Source: Oerskovia merdavium
GTDB taxonomy: Bacteria; Actinomycetota; Actinomycetes; Actinomycetales; Cellulomonadaceae
Assembly: GCF_014836755.1 (NCBI RefSeq)
Contig: NZ_JACSQF010000009.1
Location: forward strand, 105,291 to 169,290
Direction of reading: 5' to 3'
DNA: 64,000 bases
This document shows, piece after piece, positions 52,085 through 60,412 of the stretch (position 1 is its first letter; each line of letters opens with the position of its first letter). The notes beneath the pieces were generated by a model. It did not search any database, had not been told where the DNA came from, and worked only from the letters and a program-made list of their open reading frames with translations. The position numbers and the translations under genes are program-made.

Positions 52085-54957
52085 CGACCGTCTCCGCCGC
52101 CACGACGCGGGCTCTCGAGATCCGCACGGACCTGCTGACGAGGGTCGCCCAGGCCCACGACGCGTCGCACTACCTGCTGCGCCCCGAGGCGGTCGCGCGC
52201 GCGCAGGACGTGCCCGACGTCGTCGCCGCCTTCGCCGAGGCCCGTCGCCGCGGGCTCCCGGTCACGTTCCGCTCGGGCGGGACGAGCCTGTCGGGCCAGG
52301 CGTCGGGCGCAGGGCTGCTCGTCGACACCCGCACACGCTTCACGCGCGTCGAGGTGCTCGACGACGGCGCGCGCGTGCGCTGCCAGCCGGGAGTGACGCT
52401 GCGCTCGGTCAACGGGCGGCTCCTGCGCCACGGGCGACGGCTCGGCCCCGACCCTGCGAGCGAGATCGCGTGCACGATCGGCGGCGTCGTCGCGAACAAC
52501 TCCTCGGGCATGGCGTGCGGCACGGTCGACACCGCCTACCGCACGATCGAGTCGATGACGCTCGTCCTGCCGAGCGGCACCGTGCTCGACACGGGAGCAC
52601 CCGACGCCGACGAGCGCCTGCGCGCGCTCGAGCCCGCGCTCCACCGCGGCCTGGCCGCGCTCCGCGACCGGGTGCGGGCGAGCGAGGCCATGCGCGCGAC
52701 CATCGCCCACCAGTACTCGATGAAGAACACCATGGGCTACGGCGTCAACGCGTTCGTGGACCACGAGTCTCCCGTCAAGATCCTCGAGCACCTGGTCGTG
52801 GGGTCCGAGGGGACGCTGGCCTTCGTGGCCGACGTGACGTTCCGGACCGTCCCGCTGCTCCCCGCGGCCTCGACCACGCTCCTGGTCTTCGACGCGCTCG
52901 AGCAGGCGACCGACGCGCTCGCGACCATCACGGGCTCGGGCGCGCGGGCCATCGAGCTGCTCGACGCGGCGTCGTTGCGCGTCGCGGCGGCCGACCCGCT
53001 CGCCGACGCGTCGATGCGGGCCTTCGCGACCGCGACGACCCAGACGGCCCTGCTCGTCGAGTACCAGGCCACGAGCGCCGCGAGCCTCGAACCGTTCGAG
53101 GAGGCCGCGCGCGCCGTCGTCGGCTCGCTCGACCTCGCGACGCCCGCCGAGCTGACGCGCGACCCCGCGGCCCGTGGGCGGCTGTGGCGCGTCCGCAAGG
53201 GCCTGTACACCGCGGTCGCGGGAGCCCGCGCCCCGGGCAGCACGGCCCTGCTCGAGGACCTGGTCGTGCCGGTCCCCGACCTCACCGCGACGGTCCGCGA
53301 CCTGGGCGGGCTCTTCGCGCAGCACGGCTACGACGACGCCGTGACGTTCGGGCACGCCAAGGACGGCAACCTGCACTTCATGATCACCCCGCGCCTGTCC
53401 GACGACGGCGAGCTCGACCGCTTCGCGGCCTTCACCGAGGACATGGTGGGCCTGGTGCTCGGCCGTGGCGGCTCGCTCAAGGCCGAGCACGGCACGGGCC
53501 GCATCATGGCGCCGTTCGTCCGGCGGCAGTTCGGCGACGACCTGTACGCCGTGATGCGCGAGGTCAAGGCACTGTGCGACCCCGAGGGCATCCTCAACCC
53601 CGGCGTGCTCCTCACCGACGACGACGAGGCGCACCTGCAGCACCTCAAGCTCGTGCCGCCCGTCGGGACGGCCGCAGCGGGAGACCTCGCGGACGTCGTC
53701 GACCGGTGCGTCGAGTGCGGGTACTGCGAGCCCGCGTGCCCGTCGCGGACGGTCACGACGACTCCTCGGCAGCGCATCGCCCTGCTGCGCGAGATGGTCA
53801 CGGCGGCCCCGGGCGAGCTCCGCGAGCTCGAGCGTGCCTACGAGTACTCCGCGGTCGACACGTGCGCGGTCGACTCGCTGTGCGTGACCGCGTGCCCCGT
53901 CGGGATCGACACCGGCAAGGTCATGAAGGTCCGTCGCGCGCAGCGCCACGGGGCCGTGGTCCAGCGCGCCGGGCGCGTGGCCGCCGACCACTGGGGCGGC
54001 GCGGTCACGGGCCTGCGCGGCGCGCTCGGCGTTGTCGACCTGGTGCCCACGCCCCTGGTCACTGCCGCGTCGAAGGTGGGACGCGCGGTGCTGGGCGACG
54101 ACGTCGTGCCGCTCGTGGGGCCCGACCTCCCGGGGCCCGGACCGCGACGGGTCTCCCCCGGTGACCGCCCGGCGCACGGCGCGGCGAGCGTCGTCTTCTT
54201 CCAGTCGTGCATGGGCTCGCTCTTCTCGCCCGCCGACGCCTCGCCCAGCCCGGGCGGCGTCGGCCCCGCGTTCCTCGCGCTGTGCGAGCGCGCCGGGATC
54301 TCGGTCGCGATCCCCGAGGGCGTCGAGGGCCTGTGCTGCGGCACGCCCTGGGTCTCCAAGGGGCTGACCGACGGCGCCACGGCGATGGCCGAGCGGACCT
54401 TCGACGCGCTCTGGGCGGCGACCGACGGCGGCCGCCTGCCCGTCGTCTCGGACGCGTCGAGCTGCACGCACGGCCTCGAGGGGGTCGGCTCGCACCTCGT
54501 GGGCGAGGCGCGCGACCGGTTCGAGCGGCTGCGCGTGCTGGACGCCGTGACGTTCGTGCGCCACGACGTGCTGCCCGCGCTCGAGGCGGCCGGTCGCGAC
54601 CCGCGGACCGCGGGCAGCACGCTGGCCTCGCTCGTCCTGCACCCGACCTGCTCGTCGATCCACCTGGGGGTCGTCGGCGACCTCGAGGCGGTCGCGCGCG
54701 CGGTGGCCGACGACGTCGTGCTCCCCCTCGACGCGGGGTGCTGCGGCTTCGCGGGCGACCGCGGGATGCTCCACCCCGAGCTCACGGCCGCGGCGACGCG
54801 CGCCGAGGCCGCCGAGGTCGCTGCCCACGCACGCGGTCACGGCCGCGCGGACGCGTACGCGTCGAGCAACCGGACGTGCGAGATGGGCCTGAGCCGGGCG
54901 ACGGGCGAGGACTACGTGCACGTCGTCGAGCTGCTCGAGGCCGCGACCCGCCGCTGA
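52081..54957 (+). CDS. FAD/Fe-S D-lactate dehydrogenase
   Basis: 958-residue membrane-associated oxidoreductase fusing a GlcD/Dld-type flavin subunit with a GlpC-like iron-sulfur subunit. Residues 30-230 are a FAD_binding_4 domain (RSGGTSLSGQASGAGLL near 66, DPASEIACTIGGVVANNSSG). The FAD-oxidase C-terminal part runs to about 520 (FGHAKDGNLHFMI, GTGRIMAPFVRR). Two 4Fe-4S clusters follow: CVECGYCEPACP near 542 and CAVDSLCVTACPVG near 594. The last 230 residues have Cys-rich CCG-type repeats (FFQSCMGS, LCCGTPW, HPTCSSIH, GCCGFAGD). It should oxidise D-lactate released by MurQ to pyruvate with electrons passed to quinone. Confidence 0.85.
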   Translation: MTTVSAATTRALEIRTDLLTRVAQAHDASHYLLRPEAVARAQDVPDVVAAFAEARRRGLPVTFRSGGTSLSGQASGAGLLVDTRTRFTRVEVLDDGARVRCQPGVTLRSVNGRLLRHGRRLGPDPASEIACTIGGVVANNSSGMACGTVDTAYRTIESMTLVLPSGTVLDTGAPDADERLRALEPALHRGLAALRDRVRASEAMRATIAHQYSMKNTMGYGVNAFVDHESPVKILEHLVVGSEGTLAFVADVTFRTVPLLPAASTTLLVFDALEQATDALATITGSGARAIELLDAASLRVAAADPLADASMRAFATATTQTALLVEYQATSAASLEPFEEAARAVVGSLDLATPAELTRDPAARGRLWRVRKGLYTAVAGARAPGSTALLEDLVVPVPDLTATVRDLGGLFAQHGYDDAVTFGHAKDGNLHFMITPRLSDDGELDRFAAFTEDMVGLVLGRGGSLKAEHGTGRIMAPFVRRQFGDDLYAVMREVKALCDPEGILNPGVLLTDDDEAHLQHLKLVPPVGTAAAGDLADVVDRCVECGYCEPACPSRTVTTTPRQRIALLREMVTAAPGELRELERAYEYSAVDTCAVDSLCVTACPVGIDTGKVMKVRRAQRHGAVVQRAGRVAADHWGGAVTGLRGALGVVDLVPTPLVTAASKVGRAVLGDDVVPLVGPDLPGPGPRRVSPGDRPAHGAASVVFFQSCMGSLFSPADASPSPGGVGPAFLALCERAGISVAIPEGVEGLCCGTPWVSKGLTDGATAMAERTFDALWAATDGGRLPVVSDASSCTHGLEGVGSHLVGEARDRFERLRVLDAVTFVRHDVLPALEAAGRDPRTAGSTLASLVLHPTCSSIHLGVVGDLEAVARAVADDVVLPLDAGCCGFAGDRGMLHPELTAAATRAEAAEVAAHARGHGRADAYASSNRTCEMGLSRATGEDYVHVVELLEAATRR

Positions 54958-54963
54958 CGCGGG

Positions 54964-55005
54964 CGCAGGAACGGGCGTGACCGGGAGGCCACGCCCGTTC
55001 CTGCG
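54964..55005. terminator. Bidirectional terminator hairpin
   Basis: 16-base arms 54964-54979 and 54990-55005, perfectly complementary (CGCAGGAACGGGCGTG), with a 10-base loop. It separates the convergent dehydrogenase and cimA genes. Confidence 0.75.
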
Positions 55006-55042
55006 TCGCAGGGGCCGGGCGAACGCCGGGACCTGCCGGGGA

Positions 55043-56707
55043 TCAGCGCGGCAGGACGCCCGCGTGGATGAGCCCGTAGATCGCGGAGTCCGTCAGCGCC
55101 TCCCAGGCCGCCTCGATGAGGTTCGGCCCGACGCCGACCGTCGACCAGGACGTCGCCCCGTCGGTCATCTCGATGAGGACGCGCGTGATGGCGTCCGTGC
55201 CCTGCTCGGTGTCGAGGATGCGGACCTTGAAGTCGATCAGCTCGAACGCCTCGATCTCCGGGTACGCGCGCCGTAGCGCGAGCCGCAGCGCGTGGTCGAG
55301 CGCGTTCACGGGCCCGTTGCCCTCGCCCGTCTTGACGATGCGCTTGCCACCGGCGTGCAGCTTGACGGTCGCCTCGGCCGTCGCCTCGGTGCCACGTCCC
55401 CCGGCCCGCTCGACGATCGTGCGCCAGCTCTCGACCCGGAAGTACTGCGGCCGCTCGCCCGCGATCTCCTCGCGCAGCAGCAGCTCGAACGAGGCGTCTG
55501 CCGCGTCGTAGGTGTACCCGCGGGCCTCGGCCTCCTTGACGCGGTGCGTCACACGCGAGAGCACGTCGGCCTGGTCCGACAGGTCGAAGCCCATCTCGCG
55601 GCCCTTGAGCTCGATCGACGCGCGGCCCGCCATGTCCGAGATGAGCATGCGCATGTCGTTGCCCACGAGCGTGGGCTCGATGTGCTGGTAGAGGTCCGGG
55701 TCGACCTTGATCGCCGAGGCGTGCAGCCCGGCCTTGTGCGCGAACGCGCTCGCCCCGACGTACGGCTGGCGCGCGTACGGGGAGATGTTGGTGATCTCGC
55801 TGATCGCGTGCGCGATGCGCGTGGTCTCCTGCAGGCCGCCGTCGACGAGCAGCGTGCGCCCGTGCTTGAGCTCGAGGTTCGCGACGACCGTGATGAGGTC
55901 CGCGTTCCCGGTGCGCTCGCCGTAGCCGTTGACGGTCCCCTGGACGTGCGCGGCCCCCGCGGCGACGGCCGCGAGCGAGTTCGCGACCGCGCAGCCCGAG
56001 TCGTTGTGCGCGTGCATGCCGAGGAGGGGGTCGCCTGCCTGGGCGAAGAGGCCGTCCGGGATCCCGACGGTGTCGCGCAGGTCCGTGACGATCTCGCCGA
56101 CCCACTCGGGCAGCATGCCGCCGTTGGTGTCGCACAGCGCCACGACCTCGGCTCCCGCGGCGAACGCGGCCTCGACCGCGGCGCGCGAGTAGGCCGGGTC
56201 GAACCGGTAGCCGTCGAAGAAGTGCTCGGCGTCCAGGACCACGCGACGCCCCTCGGCCACGAGGAAGGCGACCGTGTCGGTGATCATGGCGAGGTTCTCG
56301 GCACCGGTGGTCCGTAGCGCGCGCTCGGCGTGGCGGATGTCGGACTTCGCGACGAGCGTCACGACGGGCGCCTGAGACGCGACGAGGGCGAGGACCTGCT
56401 GGTCGTCTGCGGCACGGATCCCTGCCTTGCGCGTGGCGCCGAACGCGGCCAGCACGGCGTTCTTGAGCGTGAGCTCCTTGGCCGCGCGCGAGAAGAAGTC
56501 GGTGTCCTTGGGGATGGCCCCGGGCCACCCACCCTCGATGAACCCCACGCCCAGCTCGTCGAGCAAGGGCGCGATCGCCAGCTTGTCGGAGACGGAGAGG
56601 TTCATGCCCTCCTGCTGCGCGCCGTCGCGCAGGGTCGTGTCGTAGACGTGGAACGTCGAGGGTGCGCTCGCTGTGGCAGGAGCTACGGGGTTCACCTGGG
56701 AAGTCAT
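55043..56707 (-). CDS. cimA: Citramalate synthase
   Basis: 554-residue enzyme condensing pyruvate and acetyl-CoA to (R)-citramalate, a threonine-independent route to isoleucine. N-terminal catalytic domain: FHVYDTTLRDGAQQEGMNLSVSDKLAIAPLLDELGVGFIEGGWPGA near residues 18-60, with the HMGL-type metal site (DTTLRDG) and HAHNDSGCAVANSLAAV near 228, plus GTVNGYGERTGNADL. The C-terminal 130 residues (ELIDFKVRILDTEQGTDAITRVLIEMTD, WSTVGVGPNLIEAAWEAL) are the LeuA-type allosteric domain. ATG 56707 is used; upstream is the leader and terminator described separately, which should control this gene. Confidence 0.93.
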   Translation of the reverse strand: MTSQVNPVAPATASAPSTFHVYDTTLRDGAQQEGMNLSVSDKLAIAPLLDELGVGFIEGGWPGAIPKDTDFFSRAAKELTLKNAVLAAFGATRKAGIRAADDQQVLALVASQAPVVTLVAKSDIRHAERALRTTGAENLAMITDTVAFLVAEGRRVVLDAEHFFDGYRFDPAYSRAAVEAAFAAGAEVVALCDTNGGMLPEWVGEIVTDLRDTVGIPDGLFAQAGDPLLGMHAHNDSGCAVANSLAAVAAGAAHVQGTVNGYGERTGNADLITVVANLELKHGRTLLVDGGLQETTRIAHAISEITNISPYARQPYVGASAFAHKAGLHASAIKVDPDLYQHIEPTLVGNDMRMLISDMAGRASIELKGREMGFDLSDQADVLSRVTHRVKEAEARGYTYDAADASFELLLREEIAGERPQYFRVESWRTIVERAGGRGTEATAEATVKLHAGGKRIVKTGEGNGPVNALDHALRLALRRAYPEIEAFELIDFKVRILDTEQGTDAITRVLIEMTDGATSWSTVGVGPNLIEAAWEALTDSAIYGLIHAGVLPR

Positions 56708-56892
56708 CGTGCCGCTCTCTGGGGAGAATCTCGGGGTCCAGCGGTGCCGCCTGGGCGAGACCACTCTAGGTGGATCAGGGCGGGACGCTTCCGCGCGCCA
56801 CCGGGTGCTCGTCGTTCCCACGCGCCGGGCGGTCGCTCTCGTGAAGCTCGTGCCCGGCGCTTCGAAGCCCGACGGGGGTGGTGTCAGGCAAC

Positions 56893-56922
56893 AAAAAAAC
56901 CCCCCGAGGGTGCGGGAGGTTT
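56893..56922 (-). terminator. Intrinsic terminator between the leader peptide and cimA
   Basis: On the minus strand AAACCTCCC pairs with GGGGGGTTT (one G/T wobble) around GCACCCTC, followed by further T residues to give seven T in a row. This is a standard Rho-independent terminator about 190 bases before the cimA start. It is preceded immediately by a second hairpin (56923-56932 with 56941-56950). Together with the leader peptide it forms an attenuator. Confidence 0.8.
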
Positions 56923-56949
56923 GCGCGTCCGGTGTGGTGGCCGGGCGCG

Positions 56950-56994
56950 CTACTCGATAATGAGGTGGGAGACGAGGTGTGTCACAGGACACAT
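56950..56994 (-). CDS. Branched-chain leader peptide of cimA
   Basis: 14 codons: MCPVTHLVSHLIIE followed by TAG. Seven of 14 residues are Val, Leu, Ile or Thr, with Leu-Ile-Ile directly before the last codon. Such peptides precede ilv and leu operons and make transcription depend on charged Leu/Val/Ile tRNA. The stop codon overlaps the first hairpin of the leader, so a ribosome finishing translation would cover it. A short TGTGTC/GACACA pairing lies in the first codons, possibly a pause signal. No strong ribosome site is visible upstream. Confidence 0.75.
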   Translation of the reverse strand: MCPVTHLVSHLIIE

Positions 56995-57093
56995 GCTGCC
57001 ACAGCAGCCACGAGGATGGGACGGTGTCCACGGACTGAGCACCCCGACCAGTGAGCGCCCGGAACGGCAGCCTGCAACGACAGGAGACGCACC

Positions 57094-57672
57094 ATGAGCG
57101 ACCCGAACTTCCCGCCCCGCCCGAACGTCCCGCAGCCCGGCTCGCCCGGCCGTCCTCAGGGCGTGCCGCCCGCGATCCCACCCGTGGTACCGCCCGACCC
57201 GCGCGCCGACTTCCCCGCGCCGCACGAGCCGGTCAACCCCGCGGACCCGCGTCTCGCGGTCGAGGTGGGGCGGTTCTGGGCGGGTGCTGCCGCCACGGCC
57301 CTGGTCGCCGCGCTCATCGGCCTCGTGGCGGTCATCATCCTCGAGCGCATCTTCTCGTTCACGCTCGTGCCGCCGCCGGACATCTTCACGACGGGCTCGC
57401 ACCAGGCGGCGTTCGCGATCGACGGGGCGATCCTGGCCCTGCTCGCAGCGGGCCTGCTGCACCTGCTGATCCTCACCACGCCGAGGCCGCGAGCGTTCTT
57501 CGGTTGGATCATGGCGCTCGTGACCGTCGTCATCACGGCCCTGCCGTTCGCCTGGACGTCGGACACCACGTCGGCCGCGCTGTCCGGGCTCGTGAACCTG
57601 CTGATCGGGGTCGCGGTCTGGTCGCTGCTCGCGGGGGTCGCCGGCCGGACGATCGTGCGCCGGGCGGTCTGA
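57094..57672 (+). CDS. Four-helix membrane protein of unknown function
   Basis: 192 residues. A Pro-rich N-terminus of about 60 residues (NVPQPGSPGRPQG and following) precedes four hydrophobic helices: AATALVAALIGLVAVIILE, AFAIDGAILALLAAGLLHLLIL, FGWIMALVTVVITALPFAW and VNLLIGVAVWSLLAGVAG. The N-terminus is presumably cytoplasmic. It resembles actinobacterial DUF6069-type proteins, an uncertain match. ATG 57094 follows CAGGAGA. It reads away from the cimA leader, the two starting 100 bases apart. Confidence 0.72.
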   Translation: MSDPNFPPRPNVPQPGSPGRPQGVPPAIPPVVPPDPRADFPAPHEPVNPADPRLAVEVGRFWAGAAATALVAALIGLVAVIILERIFSFTLVPPPDIFTTGSHQAAFAIDGAILALLAAGLLHLLILTTPRPRAFFGWIMALVTVVITALPFAWTSDTTSAALSGLVNLLIGVAVWSLLAGVAGRTIVRRAV

Positions 57673-57680
57673 ACCCCGAG

Positions 57681-57735
57681 CCGCCGGGTGCGGGCAGCTG
57701 TCGCTGGTCGGCGACAGCTGCCCAGCACCCGGCGG
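57681..57735. terminator. Bidirectional terminator hairpin
   Basis: Left arm 57681-57704 and right arm 57711-57735 pair over 24 bases with one bulged A and a six-base loop, between the convergent membrane protein and ilvE genes. Confidence 0.75.
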
Positions 57736-57752
57736 TACCGCAGTGGTGAACC

Positions 57753-58883
57753 TCAGGCCAGGCGGGTCATCCAGCCGTGACGGTCGGCCGCCCGGCCGTT
57801 CTGGATGTCCGTGAGCTCGCCACGGATCGCGAGCGTGAGCTCGCCCGCGCCGCCGTCGGCGATCGTGTGGTCGAAGTTCGACCCGCCCAGGCGACCGATC
57901 GGGGTGACGACCGCCGCGGTACCGCACGCGAACACCTCGGTGACGGCCCCGGACCGGATGTCGGCGAGGAGCTCCTCGAGCGGGATGCGACGCTCGTTCA
58001 CGTCGTGCCCGCGGTCGGTGAGGAGCTGGATGATCGACGAGCGCGTCACACCCTCGAGGATCGAGCCCGTGAGCTCGGGCGTCTCGACCGAGCCGTCCGC
58101 CTTGACGACGAACACGTTCATGCCGCCGAGCTCCTCGAGGAAGGTGTTCGTCGACGAGTCGAGGAAGCAGACCTGCTCAAAGCCCTTCTCCTGCGCGAGC
58201 GTCTGCGGCAGGAGGCTCGAGGCGTAGTTGCCGCCGCACTTGGCGTCCCCCGTGCCTCCCGCGCCGGCGCGGCTGTACTCGCGGTCGACCCAGATCGAGA
58301 CGGGCTTCACGCCCCCCGAGAAGTACGGGCCCACGGGCGAGGCGATCACGAGGTACTCGGCCTCGAGCGAGGCGCGCACGCCCAGGAACGACTCCGAGGC
58401 GTACATGAACGGACGCAGGTAGAGGCTCGCCTCCTCGCCGTCCGGCACCCACTCGATGTCGGTGCGCACGAGCGCCGTGATCGAGCCGATGAAGTCGTCG
58501 ACCGACAGCGCCGGGAGCGCGAGACGGTGGGCCGAGCGGGCAAAGCGGGCCGCGTTGGCCTCCGGACGGAAGGTCCACACGGACCCGTCCTGGTGCCGGT
58601 ACGCCTTGAGACCTTCGAAGATCTCCTGGGCGTAGTGCAGGACCGCGGTGGCCGGGTCGAGCTGGAGCGGACCGTACTTCTCGATGCGGCGGTCGATCCA
58701 GCCGTCGGTCGCGTTCCAGCTGATCCGGGCCATGTGGTCCGAGAACACGGTGCCGAACTTGGGCGCGGCGATCGCTGCGGCCCTCGCCTCGGGAGAGGTG
58801 GGGGTGTCCGACGGGCGGATGTCGAAGAGCGCGACGAGGTCCTCGGCCGAGGAAGCGGGCTGCGCTGTGAGGGGGGAAGTCAT
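57753..58883 (-). CDS. ilvE: Branched-chain amino acid aminotransferase
   Basis: 376-residue PLP enzyme exchanging the amino group between glutamate and the 2-oxo acids of Leu, Ile and Val. Class IV fold: YGPLQLDPATAVLHYAQEIFEGLKAYRHQDGSVWTFRPEANA with the conserved EGLKAYR region, VRASLEAEYLVIASPVGPYF, then GDAKCGGNYASSLLPQTLAQEKGFEQVCFLDS with the PLP Lys (in DAKCGGNYA), EELGGMNVFVV, and EVFACGTAAVVTPIG. Length is normal for the bacterial group II enzyme. A three-codon ORF upstream is not a credible leader. Confidence 0.95.
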   Translation of the reverse strand: MTSPLTAQPASSAEDLVALFDIRPSDTPTSPEARAAAIAAPKFGTVFSDHMARISWNATDGWIDRRIEKYGPLQLDPATAVLHYAQEIFEGLKAYRHQDGSVWTFRPEANAARFARSAHRLALPALSVDDFIGSITALVRTDIEWVPDGEEASLYLRPFMYASESFLGVRASLEAEYLVIASPVGPYFSGGVKPVSIWVDREYSRAGAGGTGDAKCGGNYASSLLPQTLAQEKGFEQVCFLDSSTNTFLEELGGMNVFVVKADGSVETPELTGSILEGVTRSSIIQLLTDRGHDVNERRIPLEELLADIRSGAVTEVFACGTAAVVTPIGRLGGSNFDHTIADGGAGELTLAIRGELTDIQNGRAADRHGWMTRLA

Positions 58884-59088
58884 GTCATGGGCCTTTCACC
58901 TGGCGACCCGGGTGGGTTCCTCGCCTAGTTTTCCATGACGGAGCGCCTCGTGGCGCCCGCAGGGCGGGCGAGAACTCCCGGGTCTTCGAAGAGGACGTGG
59001 GAGCGGTGAGGACGGCAGAGGGTGCGCGCCGCCGCTCGGCCCCCTCGCGGGGGGACGAACGGCGGCGCGACGGCGAATCGGGGACCGA

Positions 59089-60132
59089 TCAGCCGGCGAC
59101 GCGGGCAGCGAGCTCGCGCCCCACCTCGGCCGTCGACCGTACTCGGCTCCCCCGCTCGGCGAGGTCCGCGGCGACCGCGGCCTCGACGCGCTGCGACTGC
59201 TCGGTCAGGCCGAGGTGGTCGAGCAGCATCGCGACGGACAGGACCGTGGCGGTGGGGTCCGCCTTGCCCTGGCCCGCGATGTCGGGGGCCGAGCCGTGCA
59301 CCGGCTCGAACATGGAGGGGGCCGTGCGGTCCGGGTTGATGTTGGCCGAGGCTGCGAGGCCGATGCCGCCCGTGATCGCGGCAGCCTGGTCCGTCAGGAT
59401 GTCGCCGAACAGGTTGTCGGTGACGATGACGTCGAATCGCGACGGGTTCGTCGTGAGGAAGATCGTGGCGGCGTCCACGTGCAGGTAGTCCGTGGTGACG
59501 TCCGGGAACTCGGCGTTGACGGCCTCGACCGTGCGGCGCCACAGGTGACCGGCGTGGACCAGGACGTTGTGCTTGTGCACGAGCGTCAGGTGCTTGCGGG
59601 GGCGCGCCTGGGCGCGGGCGAACGCGTCGCGCACGACACGCTCGACGCCGAACGCGGTGTTCACGGAGACCTCGGTCGCGATCTCGTGCGGCGTGCCGAC
59701 GCGCAGCGCCCCGCCGTTGCCGACGTACGGCCCCTCGGTGCCCTCGCGGACGACGACGAAGTCGATCTCGCCCGGCTCCGCCAGCGGGGACTTCACGCCG
59801 GGGTACAGCTTGCCCGGGCGGAGGTTGACGTAGTGGTCCAGCGCGAAGCGCAGCTTGAGCAGCAGACCGCGCTCGAGGACGCCCGACGGGACCGTGGGGT
59901 CGCCGATCGCACCCAGGAGGATCGCGTCGTGGGTGCGGATGGCCGCGAGGTCCTCGTCCGTGAGGGTCTCGCCGGTCGCGTGCCAGCGGCGCGCACCCAG
60001 GTCGAAGGGGGTCGTGGAGACCTTGACGTCGGAGCCCGTGAGAGCCGCCTCGAGGACCGCGAGGCCCTGCTCGACGACCTCGATGCCGATGCCGTCTCCG
60101 GCCACCACTGCCAGTTCGATGTTGCGCGTCAT
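59089..60132 (-). CDS. leuB: 3-isopropylmalate dehydrogenase
   Basis: 347-residue NAD-dependent enzyme of leucine synthesis that oxidises and decarboxylates 3-isopropylmalate. Landmarks: [11 protein letters not shown] at residues 9-19, [31 protein letters not shown] near 95 with the substrate Arg residues, [35 protein letters not shown] with the catalytic Lys, and [29 protein letters not shown] with the metal Asp. [21 protein letters not shown] closes the active site. The gene stands alone in the window with ilvE next to it 200 bases away. Confidence 0.95.
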   Translation of the reverse strand: MTRNIELAVVAGDGIGIEVVEQGLAVLEAALTGSDVKVSTTPFDLGARRWHATGETLTDEDLAAIRTHDAILLGAIGDPTVPSGVLERGLLLKLRFALDHYVNLRPGKLYPGVKSPLAEPGEIDFVVVREGTEGPYVGNGGALRVGTPHEIATEVSVNTAFGVERVVRDAFARAQARPRKHLTLVHKHNVLVHAGHLWRRTVEAVNAEFPDVTTDYLHVDAATIFLTTNPSRFDVIVTDNLFGDILTDQAAAITGGIGLAASANINPDRTAPSMFEPVHGSAPDIAGQGKADPTATVLSVAMLLDHLGLTEQSQRVEAAVAADLAERGSRVRSTAEVGRELAARVAG

Positions 60133-60368
60133 GCGACGAACGCTACGCCCGGGCGCCAGTCCTCGGGACGCCCATCTCACCCCTCGAACGCTTTCCGCGG
60201 CGCGATCCGCGGGTTTCCGCGGTCCCCGGCGATGCCGCGCGCTGGGATGCGCTCTCTTCGAGGAGCGCCGGGGCCCGGCGGCTCGCCGATGGTGTAGAAG
60301 CGGTCCGCATCGGACCCTCGTCGCCGCCCCCACGTCTCAACTTGCGCAAATCGCCGAACTAGGGAACT

Positions 60369-60387
60369 CTTAGGAAACTTTCCTAAG
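60369..60387. promoter_or_regulatory. ROK operator, perfect 9-base inverted repeat
   Basis: CTTAGGAAACTTTCCTAAG is a perfect palindrome with a single central base, 25 bases before the ROK gene's start. The TTAGGAAA/TTTCCTAA form is typical of ROK repressor sites, so autoregulation is likely. The rest of the 280-base gap 60133-60412 shows no other signal. Confidence 0.7.
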
Positions 60388-60412
60388 ACGCCGGCAGAGA
60401 GGCCGCAACGAC

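Noticed and set aside
58925-58936. Three-codon ORF (Met-Glu-Asn) before ilvE as a possible leader
   Set aside because: Too short, contains no branched-chain codons, and no terminator follows.
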